Translations under genes and position numbers: made by a program
Shown here: piece after piece, positions 1-10,929 of the stretch
Numbering within the stretch: position 1 is the first letter of the stretch
How the letters are laid out: every line of letters starts with the position of its first letter
Source of the DNA: Ephydatia muelleri
Taxonomy: Eukaryota; Porifera; Demospongiae; Spongillida; Spongillidae
Length of the DNA stretch: 64,000 nucleotides
NCBI GenBank assembly: GCA_013339895.1
Contig: JABACO010000022.1
Location: 4,145,548 to 4,209,547, forward strand
Direction: 5' to 3'
The notes under the pieces: generated by a model
Told to the model about the DNA's origin: nothing
What the model saw: the letters and a program-made list of their open reading frames with translations, nothing else
Database searches by the model: none

Positions 1-352
1 AAATCAACAGCCTGGTTGTTAACTGGTATCACAACCCTGGTTCAGGCTGAGGATATTGCATGGTACCAGTTTGTTTAAAAACTGAAATACAATACGAACC
101 AGCAATGGTGTCAGTCATGGTTCAGTATCTGGCTCGGACTGGCCGTTGTGCAAGGTTCGTATCCGTGGGTCTATATTTTGATATCAGTTCACCTCGATTA
201 TCAACCTCGACAAGAGTTGTCCAGAGCACAAATCGCACACTGTAAGATGTGCGTTCGCGCGCGCGCCACACAGACACACACATACGCACATGCAACACAC
301 ACGCATACAAATATAAATATACATGCACACATTCACCCACACACGCAACATA

Positions 353-393
<41 letters not shown>

Positions 394-1018
394 GCGCAAC
401 ACATCATGCTAAGCTAATGAGAAAGTGAAGTTGCATTTTATAATGTGGGATACAATGAATCACGAGTTGGTCACGAGACTGTATTGATAATTAAATTCTA
501 ATCCATTTTAGTTAAAAATGGATGCCCATTTCAGAAGAAGCCGAAGGAAGCAACCCTGCACATGGAGGCAAAGCATTTGTTGGAAACCGAAAGGGTAGGT
601 CAAGTATGTGTTTAAGTTTATGAGCACCGGTACGAGTTTGTTTACGGCCCCTATGAATAATAAAATATATAAATACCTTTAAGGAACCCTGAAGCTAATT
701 ACATGTAGTAGTGCATGTTCTAGGGTTAGCACGACTATATAGTTATAGTGAGCATGGCATCAGCGCAGACCTGCCAGCATCATAAGTTTAACCTCAAAAT
801 GCGTGAGACGCCATATACGGCAATATAAAAAGCGTGAGGTAGGCATGGCTATTAGCGCTGCAACGCGTACTCATGGAACAGATCCTACAGAATACAAGCA
901 ATTCTTGTACTGTATGTGGTACTGATGCATGCTGCTCACTTTTTTCCTGTTCAATAAGGACGATTCCGCTGTGAAGTGTGTCAAGAAACATTTACAAGAC
1001 GCTACAACCTTCCTATAG
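1..1018. other. Leader region without a supported gene
   Basis: No convincing coding region. A CA/TG microsatellite lies at about 262-398. A possible exon on the + strand ends near 594 at a GTAGGT donor, and could be an upstream exon of the gene that starts at 1019, but this could not be linked in frame. A segment near 20-75 shares a few short blocks (GGTACCAG, TTCAGGCTG) with 3015-3050, which may mark repeat ends around the first gene; this is weak. Confidence 0.4.
262..398. repeat. CA-rich microsatellite
   Basis: Imperfect then perfect CA dinucleotide run, longest perfect stretch at about 355-391. The open frames through it encode only CV or TH dipeptides and are not genes. Confidence 0.9.
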
Positions 1019-2856
1019 GTCGACAAGCATAGTAATCCTGATATTTTTGGTGATGAAAGAACACTGGAAAAGTTCCTCACCCAGATGGCATCTATTCGTT
1101 CACAACAAACAGCTGAAAAAACGTATGAGATGCAGACATTATATGGCTTGAAAGCAGTGGACAATCCTATGCTGAGTATTGGATTTAACCCTTTCATGTT
1201 AGTAAGCTTTTGATAGATTATTCTTTGTTATTCATTCTATTCATGCATGTCATGCACAGTGACATAGCCACCGATGTCTTAATCTCAGTTTTTTCATCTC
1301 ATTTCAAGTATTATTTTGATCCATACAAGTAGGAATAGGAATAACAATGTTTGGTACTGTTATTGTTGTCATCCTATAGGGGTACACCATTGGAAGTGCT
1401 TCATACGATTCTGCTTGGGCTTGCCAAGTACATGTTGAAACAGTTTATGCCACAAATGACCAACAGAATGAAAGAAGAGGTTCTTGCTCGTGTAAACGCA
1501 TTTCCCCATTCTGGTTTACATTCAAAAATGTTTGGCAATGTGTGTCGTTACAATAATTCCTTTGTGGGACGGGACTTAAAAGGATGGTCTCAAATGTCTG
1601 TGTTTATCTCAAGTCCTTACTTGAGCAGTGATGATAGAAAGGTGTTATTGAGTTTTTCAAAGGTAAGCACAAATTTTTAACTCCATGATGATTGATTTAT
1701 GATGTTTTTTTATTATAGGTGTTTCGAATAGCATATTGCAACTATTTCTCTCCACATCTCTACCATGAGTGGAAATCTATTTGTGAGAACTTTGTCATCA
1801 ATGTCAAGCACACAATGCCTGAGTTACTGAATAAACCGAAGGTCCACCTAATACTCCATCTAGTGGATTGTATGGTTAACTTGGGACCTTGTTCGGCATT
1901 TTCCGCAGAGAGGTGTGTATGTTTCTTTTATTCTTTCCTAAGTAGTTATTGATATGTTTCTCATTCTGTAGGTGTGAATCCTTCAATGCTACTGTTAGAG
2001 CACAGAATATTTTTAGTAATTGCCTTGCTCCCTCTCGGGATATTTGCAATCATTTTGCTGTGCAGCAGCATCTACGTTATACGTGTGCTTGTGATGGAGA
2101 TGATAACATCCAGTAAGCGTTACTCAGTTTAATGAACACTTATCATTGATGATGATTTAGGTGTGGTGGTGGCTTAAAGACATTGTATTCATCTCCTATG
2201 GTGCAACATTATGTTACGATGAGAGAACTCCATGGCGACAGGAGCATGTATCAACCTGGAGCACTGAGGAAAGTGAGTTGCAGTTAAACTAGTCAGTGTT
2301 TTTTGATGTGCACATTCTATGCTATAGCGCCTTGCAACATGTTGTTCTCAATACTATTGGCCTTTCCTGTGCTACCATTGAGGATCTGCATCGTCATGAT
2401 AGCTCAACTACAATAGAACGTTTCCACTGTATGGAGGACAGCCTTGTTGCAGTGTTCAAAGGGATTATTGCAGCAGAGGGTCGATTGGTTCATGCTGGAG
2501 ACTTTGTTGAACTGCTCTGTTCAGAGGTAAAATAGTATGTTTTGTCATCGTCATCTCAGTAACTTCATGTTCTTTATCTTTTGTAGACAAAGTAAGCCCT
2601 GTTTTTGACTTCCTGTCAGTTGGAAACGGGTGAATCATTCTGCGTACTTCAGGGATGTGATGAATTTGTTGTGAATAGTGAGCCAGTGCTGAATGAGTAT
2701 GAGTGCCCACTACTTGCCATAACCAAAAGAATATTCTCAGCAGACTGCAGCCAGATCAAGCAAGCCGTTTCTATAGTCCATGAATGCAGTGACAGTAGTA
2801 CTTTTGATTGGGGGTCCAGAGAAGCATCAGGAGAAGGCTTTGGTGAATACCCATAA
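1019..2856 (+). CDS. VEVLH-type transposon-associated protein, multi-exon, probably decayed
   Basis: Spliced gene with short GT-AG introns. Exons read as 1019-1201, a 20 nt microexon 1309-1328, 1380-1662, 1719-1912, 1972-2112, 2161-2272, about 2329-2525, and 2618-2856 with a stop. The first junctions are in phase, joining residues ...FNPFML to YYFDPYK and then to GTPLEVLHTILLGLAKYML. Later exons give NFVINVKHTMPEL, FSAERCESFNATVRAQNIF, APSRDICNHFAVQQHLRY and CGGGLKTL. Proteins with the T-P-x-E-x-L-H-x-x-L-L-G signature are, from my memory, abundant repeat-encoded proteins in rust fungi and some animals; their biochemical role is not something I can state. The junction between 2272 and 2329 uses good splice sites but is one base out of phase, so a frameshift is likely. 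No start codon was identified, so the 5' end is incomplete. Confidence 0.6.
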
Positions 2857-3206
2857 CTGGACGAATATGCTTTGTTGTTTAAATGTGTATTGCGTGTGAT
2901 TATGGAATGTATTAGAATCATTCATTCGTTTATTTAACATTAGCGATCACGAGACAAAACCACGCATCCCCCCCGTGTATCACCGGAACTATGTTTGACT
3001 TGGTGCTGGTACCACCCACGATTCAGGCTGTTACCAGTTTTGCATTATCATGGCAGTACAGGTAAGAATCGGAAATTACTCCACCAGATCTGAAACGGAT
3101 ATTTTTCCCAACCTTTTTAGTATTTGATAACAGTCTGATTCAAATCAGGTAACAGGTTTGGAACGGTTTTGAACTTTTGGTCGTGTAGGTCTATTCACTT
3201 TCTTAC
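2857..3206. other. Intergenic, nothing recognised
   Basis: Short AT-rich stretch between two convergent genes (stop of the + gene at 2856, last exon of the - gene at 3207). No open frame with family resemblance. Confidence 0.5.
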
Positions 3207-4260
3207 CTAGTCCGGATAAGTATTGTCCAATGGAAGGTTCCAGGATAGCATATGATAGCAGAATGAAATTAAACGTTCTTGAGAACTTAGCACCATCCCC
3301 AGAAATCCCAAGTGTTTGCACAAAGTACTTTCAAACGGCCGATAGGCACCTTCATATCCCTCGATGCGGATGAGGTCCAAGATATCATTGAATTCGGTGC
3401 GCGTTTTTTTTTACGGCATTAGACCTTGGAAGCTCTGAGAAAAGTATGGAAAGTTCTGGGTAAAACTTGTCGCTTACTCCGAATCTATCTAGCGGATACA
3501 AAACCCTTAGATTTGCCTCGGTGCTCTCGGAGTTATCGATATCAGTGGTTCCTGATAACAGAGGCATAGTTAGTGGTTTTCCAGTGGTGGCATGACATAT
3601 GAGTCAGGAGTAATCCCGTATGATGGCATGCAGGAATTCCAACGCTCTACTTGTGCAACTAACTACATCTTGTACTTTCCATCGAGCGTGCCTGTTGCTT
3701 ACATCATCTAATTTACCTCCTTTGTTACAATACTGTGAAGCAAGCGTTTCTGTGCTTCAGTCAGTTCTTGCCTCACGAAAATTAGCTGATTCTGCAAATC
3801 GTATATCATAGCATCGGCTTCAGCCAATAAGTCGTTCGCTACGCTTCGTTCTTCAACAAGCATGGCAGCATGCAGGAAACAACTCACCTTTATAAATTGT
3901 AGTGATTGTGGAGCCAAATAGCACATCGATCCTCTTTGCACCCCTCGTTTTTTTAAGTTTAGATGCAACACTCAGCGATCTGCGATACAATTGTGTCTCT
4001 AAACGTGTCGCGTCTGGGTCGAAAGACATGATATCGTCCTCAATACGTTCATTTAACAACGCCACGAAGCTTGTATCGGTGCTCCGTGAATTTGCCCAGT
4101 CTTCTAGCAGACGGTTTGGTATCGCTACAGATAGTATACCATCAAGTTCAGTGGACCCCACAATAGTTACCACTAGTGTCTCTAACGGAGGTAGCACGTC
4201 TTTCGAAAGCGTATAGCTTCTTCGGCTGCTAGCTGGTTGCACGTTCTCATCCAATTCCAT
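3207..4260 (-). CDS. 5' part of a repeat-associated spliced gene with ISGDGA motif
   Basis: Read on the minus strand. Exon 1 is 4260-3888, starting with ATG (MELDENVQPASSRRSY...) and ending ...TITTIYK at a GTGAGT donor. A 37 nt intron (3887-3851) follows, and exon 2 (3850-3717) joins exactly in phase to give ERSVANDLLAEADAMIYDLQ..., a predicted coiled coil, ending at a GTAAAT donor. A further exon around 3567-3400 encodes GTTDIDNSES, VLYPLDRFGVSDKFYPEL and ELPRSNAVKK. The last recognisable exon (about 3334-3207) reads YFVQTLGISGDGAKFSRTFN then FILLSYAILEP and ends at a GTAAGA donor. The order coiled coil, YxELxxLxxxLPRSxxxK, xISGDGAxxxR is, as I recall, found in many repeat-encoded uncharacterised proteins of sponges and cnidarians. 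No downstream exons were found, so it is probably truncated by the neighbouring gene. Confidence 0.5.
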
Positions 4261-4861
4261 ATAGATATATGGTTGTCTTCACAAAGCGAAAGCTAGAATG
4301 AACGCGAAGATACACTGAATACCATGTACTAGCTCGCGAGGTACAGCGATTTTAGAAGTTACGGATGTACATGTATGTATAGCATGTAACGACCAGTGTA
4401 CTGTACAATAATTAACCATAACGCTCAATGATGTCATGCTGCACAACCTAGAAAAGTCCATTTTGAATCATCTATGTATGTGGCAAAATTAACACCATAG
4501 TATAAGTATATGGCCAGATGATTTGGCCTTTAGGATCTGCCTTGGAAACTTGAGTAGTGGGTCTACACGGCGTGCTATAAGGGAGAAACGGTTCAATGTA
4601 TACCCAGTTTCGAATTAGCTGTGTGCACATTTTGGCAGAATAAAATAATACAAGAAGTTCCATTCGAGTACCTTTATCATAATTTTGCCTGGAAACATAG
4701 TTACGGGTCTCCAGCAAAGAATTGTACACGTTTGAATGCAAATCTCCATAGACGTTACATACTTCATTTTTTCATGACCCGCGTCGCGGGTTTCAATTAT
4801 TCATGTCCGCTATTTCTGGCCATGAATCTTACCGACGTTACTGAGGGGCAAGCTAGTTGAG
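4261..4861. other. Region without a supported gene
   Basis: Upstream of the minus-strand gene and 5' of the gypsy remnants. No long terminal repeat matching 9151-9298 was found here, which is where a 5' LTR would be expected. Open frames on both strands are short and not recognised. Confidence 0.5.
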
Positions 4862-5480
4862 TGCTATGTAGAGCTTGAAGCTGATACGAAGAAGGCGGTG
4901 AACTGAGGAGCTGGTGAAGAGGCTAAGGTTATGTCGTGAGCCGTTGGAGGCCGGGAAGTTGTTCATGACACGCTCGAAAGGGAAAGAGTAACGGAATTCA
5001 CAATGCAGTTGAAAAAAATTGTTCAAACAAGCGTCTCCTGAAGAGGACAGTACGTCCGGCATACTTTGCAGCGGTTTGTGATGGGACTAGTTAGCAGGCA
5101 GCTATTATTACGGGGTAAGCCGGACATGTTCGAAAATGCCATTGAGGCAGCTAGAGAAATTGAACTTGTACTGGAGTTCGAGTCCAACCCAATGGAGCTG
5201 AATGCTAAGATTAGTTCCGTGGAAGATTGCGACACAGGTCTGCAGGCTGCACTGAAAGACTTGACAGAGCGATTGGGAAACATGGAGGCACAGATTCAGA
5301 GTGTGGTGCAATGCTCAGTTGCTGCAGGTAATTCCAAGACGAAGGCGGAGGCAAGAGGAATTAACAGAACAAGAGGCGGGGCGTCGTCATCTACGGCCAG
5401 TTAGCTATGACGATCGACGAAGAAGCGGAAGAATGTGCTGTTTTTGATGCGGAGAGGAGGGACATATCAAACGATTCTGT
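4862..5480 (+). pseudogene. gag remnant with CCHC zinc knuckle
   Basis: Capsid-like sequence is spread over several frames: EPLEAGKLFMTRSK near 4938-4980, VTEFTMQLKK near 4988-5020, then QRFVMGLVSRQLLLRGKPDM and IEAAREIELVLEFE at 5066-5175. A CX2CX4HX4C nucleic-acid-binding knuckle is encoded at about 5439-5480 (C-F-stop-C-G-E-E-G-H-I-K-R-F-C) with a TGA stop inside the first CX2C. In this family gag forms the particle and packages RNA. At least two frameshifts and one stop show it is inactive. Confidence 0.65.
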
Positions 5481-6297
5481 CCTTTAAACTTCAACGGGCC
5501 TGCTGGAACGGCGAACGGCAGCTGACTAGGAGCCCGTTGAACGTTCGCCAATATCTGGATCCGCTGCACTTTGGATGTAACGTATCTAACATCAATTCAT
5601 TGCTTTGCATAGACGGGAATGTGGGGAAAAGGTCCGTGAACATGCTTTTAGATTCAGGAGCAGCGGTGTCCGTAATTCGAAGTGGTGTTTTGGAAGATAG
5701 AAGTAGAAACCTGGTAATGGCTACATCAAGAACAGCTAATATCGGTGCCAATGGCCTGCCTCTAAATGTGATGGGGCAAGTGGACCTTGACATTTGTCTA
5801 GGCAACTTTCGGACAGTTCATACTTTCAATTGTCGTCCGGGATCTAACCTTTGAATGCATACTGGGAGCTGATTTTTTGAAGGTTAACAAGGCTGTGATG
5901 GATTTCAGGAATAACACGCTTCACCTAGGGAACAGCACAATCAAGATTCTTAGTAGCGACGTATCGGTTTCGAGTGATGATGCACACAGCATCTCTGTAC
6001 ATGCTTTGGAAGACATGAATATCCCTGGTCGCTCGGTGCGTTTGGTCATTGCAACTTTGCAGAAAGGATCTTGTGGTTCAACCGAGCAGATCTCTGAAGG
6101 GCTGATAGAACCTGCGACAGTTTTGCCGAAGCATCTTTGTGTTGCTCGTTCATTGGGCCGCGTATTGTCCGAGGGATCAATCTTGGTTCAAGTGATGAAT
6201 GTGAGTCCTACAGCAGTGAAGGTGTACAAAGGTATTCAGCTGGGTCAGTTTGTACCGCAGAGAAACCTTATCCTGATGGAAAGTATAATGTAGCAAC
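5481..6297 (+). pseudogene. Retropepsin-type aspartic protease region
   Basis: The catalytic block MLLDSGAAVSVI lies at about 5642-5677 (D-S-G triad signature). The second conserved block, ILGADFL, is at about 5858-5880, but in a different frame, with the shift near 5835. Family members cleave the Gag-Pol polyprotein as dimers. The following region up to 6297 is a linker leading into reverse transcriptase, with no recognisable domain. Confidence 0.75.
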
Positions 6298-7251
6298 AGT
6301 CAATCGCAGAGAGGTTACTACATTTAACTTGGACTCCACTGAAATCACCGATTCAGAAAAACATGAGCTGAGGAACCTCCTGAGGAAGTTTGATGACCTC
6401 TTTGTTTCAGAAAATGGAGCTCTAGGGAGGACGAAGGTGGTTAAGCACAGGATAAACACCTCTGGAAGTCCTATCAGGCAGCCCTTGCGTCGCCAGCCTG
6501 AGAGCTTAAAGGGTGACATGAATGAGGAGGTGAAGAAAATGTTGTCCAGAGGAGTGATTCGACCAAGCAGCAAGTCCGTGGTCATCTCCTGTAGTAATGG
6601 TGAGAAAGAAAATGGGTCATGGAGGTTCTGCATTGATTACTGAAAACTAAATGCTGTGACTCACCAGGATGCATATCCACTTCCGAGAATTGATGCTACT
6701 TTGGAATCTCTGGCAGGATCTACATTGTTCACTACATTGGACTTGGCCTCTGGGTATTGGCAGGTGAAAATAGAGGAAGACGACAAGGAGAAGACTGCTT
6801 TCTCTACTGAGAAGGGGCATTTCGAATTCAATGTGATGCCATTTGGACTCACAAATGCTCCTGCCACTTTTCAACAACTTATGGAGTGCATTCTTGCAGG
6901 ACTTACGGGAGAACAATGTTTGATCTATATAGATGATATTATAGTTTTTAGTGCCTCATTTCCTGAACACCTAGAATGGCTGACTAATGTTTTCCTCAAG
7001 TTGCAAGATGCTGGGCTGAAGCTGAAAACTGAGAAGTGCAAATTTGTTCAGAAGGCTGTCAAGTACCTGGGGCATGTAGTGTCTGCTGAAGGTATCTGTC
7101 CAGACCCAGCCAAAACAGAGGTAGTCGTCAGCTATCCAGTCCCAACAAGTGCAAAGGAAGTAAAACAGTTTATGGGCCTCTGCAATTATTACAGAAGATT
7201 TGTGAAGGACTATTCGAAGATTGCAGCTCCCTTATTTAAACTTTTGAGCAA
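6298..7251 (+). pseudogene. Reverse transcriptase of the gypsy element
   Basis: Readable blocks in order: the N-terminal linker TEITDSEKHELRNLLRKFDD, KMLSRGVIRPS, WRFCIDY at about 6622-6642, TTLDLASGYWQVKI, FNVMPFGLTNAPATFQ, and the catalytic YIDDIIVFS at about 6928-6954, followed by YLGHVVSAEGI and MGLCNYYRRFV. The two aspartates of YIDD and the aspartate of LDLASG are all present. A TGA stop at 6641-6643 replaces the arginine codon usual in CIDYRKLN, and a frameshift near 7250 separates it from RNase H. The serine after RPS also lacks the usual P/W spacing before VVxxxK, suggesting a small deletion. Confidence 0.9.
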
Positions 7252-7740
7252 TTGGAATGTGCATGGAATTCAGCGAGTCAGAATGCTTTTGAGAAGTTGA
7301 AGTCAAGATTAGTTTCACCACCCATCCTGGCATATCCTGATTTTAAGCAACCATTCCTACTCCATACAGATGCATCTGATGCTGCAATTGGGGCTGTTCT
7401 TAGTCAGGTTCAAGGGGATACAGAACGTGTCATTGCATATTGGAGCAGGAAGTTACAGAAGGCAGAGAGAAATTACTCCACTACAGAGAGAGAGGCACTG
7501 GCTGTGGTTGCTTCATTGAAGGAATTTTATCCCTATGTGTATGGTTTCCCATGCAAGTTGATCACCGATCATAATCCTCTAACAAGCCTAAAAGGGATTA
7601 AGGATGTTGAAGGACGCCTGACAAGGTGGCTGCTTTTCCTTCTGGTATTCAACCTGGACTTCCAGTACAAACCAGGAAGGTTGCATACAAATGCTGACAC
7701 TTTGTCTCAAATTCCATCAAGGGATAACACAGTGGCTGCC
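7252..7740 (+). pseudogene. RNase H domain of the gypsy element
   Basis: Part of one open frame from 7252 to 8733. The active-site residues are visible: HTDASDAAIGAVLSQ (D), ERNYSTTEREALAVV (E) and LITDHNPLTSL (D). The tail NADTLSQIPS corresponds to the usual NxxADALSR. In the family it degrades RNA of the RNA/DNA hybrid during reverse transcription. It is out of frame with the upstream reverse transcriptase. Confidence 0.88.
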
Positions 7741-8740
7741 ATTGAAGAGCTCATCTCAGAGGATACACTTCATACCTTTCTGAAGGCACAGGAAGAAGAC
7801 CCTGCATTGGGTAAAGTGATTGAAGCCTTGAAAAATGGGACTGCTGTTCCGTCTAGTACAGTGTCAGGGTTGAAAAAGACGTTTCTTCAAGATGGGCTAC
7901 TTTGCCGCACGTTTAGGGCGTCGTGTTCCGATTCAGTGTGTACACAGCTGGTGGTCCCTAAAGGTCATGTGAAGATCATTTTGGAGAAATTGCATAATGA
8001 GTCGGGTCATTTGGGTGTTCAGAGGACAACCGAGAAAGTGAAGGAGCGCTTCTATTGGCCTGGATATGAGATGGACATTCAGAATTGGTTTCAAGAATGT
8101 CAGCAATGTCAAAAGCGTAATCCACCTCAACCTCATCCTCTGGCACCTCTCGGATTGATCAAGTGTACTTATCCATTTGATGTGATAAGTTGGGACATAA
8201 TGGGGCCTCTTCCTCTGTCCACTAAAGGGCACAAGTACATTCTAGTTATTACTGATCTGTTCAGTAAATGGGTTGAAGCTTTTCCATTGGCAGTGACTGA
8301 TTCAGAGACTCTGGCATCTGTACTGATGGACGAAGTTGTGTGCAGGTATGGAGTGCCTCATTCACTGCACAGTGATCAAGGTGCTAACCTGAACAGTCAG
8401 GTAATATGTGCTCTGTGCAAACGGTTGGGAATCAACAAGACGAGAACCACAGCATATCATCCTCAAGGAAATGGACAGGTGGAACGCTTCAACAGGACTT
8501 TGGAAGCCATTTTGTCCAAAGTGGTAGCGGAAAATCAAAGGGATTGGGATTGTCACATCCCAAAGGCACTGTTCGCGTATAGGACGGCTTTTCATGAATC
8601 TAGTGTCTACTCTCCATTTCGAGTCAACTTTGGACGCTCTCCAATTCTACTAATTGACATTGCCGTTGGTCAATTGAATGTTCAGGAATACGGAGAGGGG
8701 AACCGACGGTACCTCAGTATGTGGAGACATTGAACAAATC
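7741..8740 (+). pseudogene. Integrase of the gypsy element
   Basis: An HHCC zinc-binding module is present: H-N-E-S-G-H-L-G-V ... C-Q-Q-C at about 7990-8110. The catalytic core has D in WDIMGPLP (about 8190), D in HSDQGANLNS (about 8370) and E in QGNGQVERFNRTLEA (about 8465-8510), so the D-D-E triad is intact. The family enzyme joins element cDNA to target DNA. The frame closes at 8733, short of the usual C-terminal region, because of a frameshift near 8690. Confidence 0.9.
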
Positions 8741-9113
8741 TCTCCGCAAGATCTTTAGTGATGTGAAGGAACGACCGTATAAATGGTGCATTAAATTACC
8801 GCATCCAGCTAGTGGGTTCCACGAAAACGCTGGTTGTCCATCGTAACAGATTAAAACGATGTTATACGGCCTACCTAAAGAAGGAACAGGACAAAACCGC
8901 AGAGCTAACCCAGTTCCAAAGCTAAAAAATGAGGAGTCTCGACCCCAAGAAAATCTTGCTTCTGAAGATTATGCAGTACATGTGCCTGATGCGGAACTGC
9001 ATGGATGTTGTGTAGATGCAGATGATGAGCCGGATGCAGACAACGTGCAAATGGCACGTCCCCAGAGAAATCGAAGACCCCCTGATCGCTATGGGATTTA
9101 TTTTGAACACTAA
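8741..9113 (+). pseudogene. C-terminal tail of the gypsy polyprotein
   Basis: Frame-broken tail. VVHRNRLKRC at about 8826-8855 corresponds to the SH3-like end of gypsy integrases. An open frame 8859-9113 ends RPQRNRRPPDRYGIYFEH with a stop directly before the purine-rich tract. The R-P-P-D/N-R-Y ending is common at the end of Ty3/gypsy Pol proteins. Confidence 0.6.
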
Positions 9114-9150
9114 GATCTTGCAAGGATGCAAGAAACTAGGAAGGGAGTAT

Positions 9151-9298
9151 TGTAACAATGTAGTAGTTGCGCCTGCGCATGAAATGCCCGCGTAATTATA
9201 TTCATAATGAACAGCTGTGTGAGTTGCTTGGTTACGTAGTAGTCGTAAGTGCATTATTGAGAAGTCACTATTAAAGTTGCTCGCTGACCCACTTAACA
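9151..9298 (+). repeat. 3' LTR with upstream polypurine tract
   Basis: Begins TGTAACAATG and ends CTTAACA (TG...CA). It is preceded by a purine-rich tract (AGGAAGGGAG) at about 9138-9148, as expected for plus-strand priming, and contains ATTAAA near 9270. It is only 148 bp. Borders rest on the TG/CA ends and on the resumption of array sequence at 9299; there is no second LTR to compare. Confidence 0.65.
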
Positions 9299-10890
9299 GT
9301 AATTAGATCATTGAAATCATGGGTCAAGTGTTGGTAAAATTTACCAGTTTTAGAACACCAGATCTGAATATTGGTCAAGAATACATTTGTTTTTAAAGGG
9401 CCTCGATCTAGTTACCTAATGTTCATGTCCCATTTGCCTTAATTGTTTGTAAGTTTTTTAAATGCACCATACATGTACATGCACAACACACATCACCACA
9501 TTCACCTGACGTTGTAGCTGGCTTTCATAGCTCCAGTCACGGCATCCCATAACCTCAGCAAAGTGCTCCATCTGGTCACAGTCCACACCCCTAGAGCATT
9601 GGTGGCCATCAGCATGATCACCTCCCCCTTACGCAGCCCCCTAGGGGTCTCACTGCCGCCTATGGCCACCACCAGGGCATCCAGCTCCTGAGGGACTTGA
9701 GGCTCACAATGTCCAGCAGCTCCAGAGAGTCACCACAGCTGCACCAGATGTAACCATTGCTGGTGGGCACATGTTTAGGCATGGCTTGCGTCCAGTGGTA
9801 AACATCCAGGGCAGTGGTGTGTCCCACGGCTATTGGGATAGGTTTGCCACGTTTGTGGGCAAACAGGCCAGACTCCAGAGTTGGAGCAGATCTCTCCATC
9901 TTTGGTTCCAATGCCTCAATCTGACTCTGCATCACAACCAGCACAAGAGAACAGCATTCTTGGAACACACCAGGCACTTGACAAATCCAAATATCGTCAT
10001 TGACAATCAGATGACATTTGTGATTGAAATGCTATGGAGGGGGGGATCATAGTGATCCTTGCCAGCTATGGACTGCAGGCACATCCATAAGTATCCATGT
10101 CGTGTGTGGCTGCTTCATGTACAGTTGCTTGCTCAGGATACCGAGGTGTGCCTCATTGTTCAGTTGGACTAAAATACACCATACCACATAACTATAGTTC
10201 CTAGATCTCTCAGTGTTTCAGCTTCAACTGGACAAACCAATACAACAGCAGATTATCAAAATTCATATACACATAAATATGTGATGAACACTTACGTCAT
10301 CAATCAGGGCAATGAGCTCAGCACATAAATGCTGAACATTTTCTTTTTCTTTACAAACTACTGCCATTTGGACCTTCAGGTCTCTGATTTGGGCAATAAG
10401 CTGTGCATTTTGGAAGAGGGTATCAGACAAACAGTCTCGCAGTTGCTGTATCTGAATGACTCGCTGCTGATCCTGAAATACAAGTGTACATATATGTACA
10501 TTCATTGTCTGCACAGTGCCTACCATGCTCCTGTTCATCATCCAAGAATACACCTTAATTTCTTGCACATAGTACTGTACTGTGTAACTATTATGCTGTT
10601 ACTACTCAAAGCTGTTATGCTTCAGCTGTATTATCTCTGTCATTGCCCCTTGGCATTAATGACATCACAGCTGATGAGGTGCACTGATATTTACATTCGG
10701 CCTGCAAGGTTGTCGTTATCCAGCCCCCAGTGGCGGCCGCTAACGTTCACGGGAAAATTCAAATGGCTAGTATGAAAATAGTTTAAAAACCGCAAAGCGA
10801 AATTAATTTAACACCCTTCGCCTTTTAGAGCCGTCTTTGGGTCAACCTACTTTGCTCCGAAGCTGAACGAGCAAAAATAACTGGCAAGCC

Positions 10891-10929
<39 letters not shown>

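Larger units (their letters stand above)
4862..9298 (+). mobile_element. Decayed Ty3/gypsy-type LTR retrotransposon
   Basis: Remnants appear in canonical order: gag with a CCHC knuckle, aspartic protease, reverse transcriptase, RNase H, integrase, a short tail, a purine-rich tract and one LTR. RNase H before integrase is the Ty3/gypsy order. Only a 3' LTR was found. Stops and frameshifts interrupt the polyprotein, so the copy is dead as read. The right flank (GTAATTAG... from 9299) matches the repeated array sequence also seen near 13400 and 25220, so the element was inserted into unit A; no matching left flank was found. Confidence 0.9.

Noticed and set aside
2581..2596. Five-base microexon ACAAA between AG and GT in the VEVLH gene
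   Set aside because: Including it breaks phase; direct joining of 2525 to 2618 keeps the frame.
9151..9298. Target-site duplication for the gypsy element
   Set aside because: The right flank (GTAAT) is clear, but no matching left flank or 5' LTR was found, so I do not claim one.
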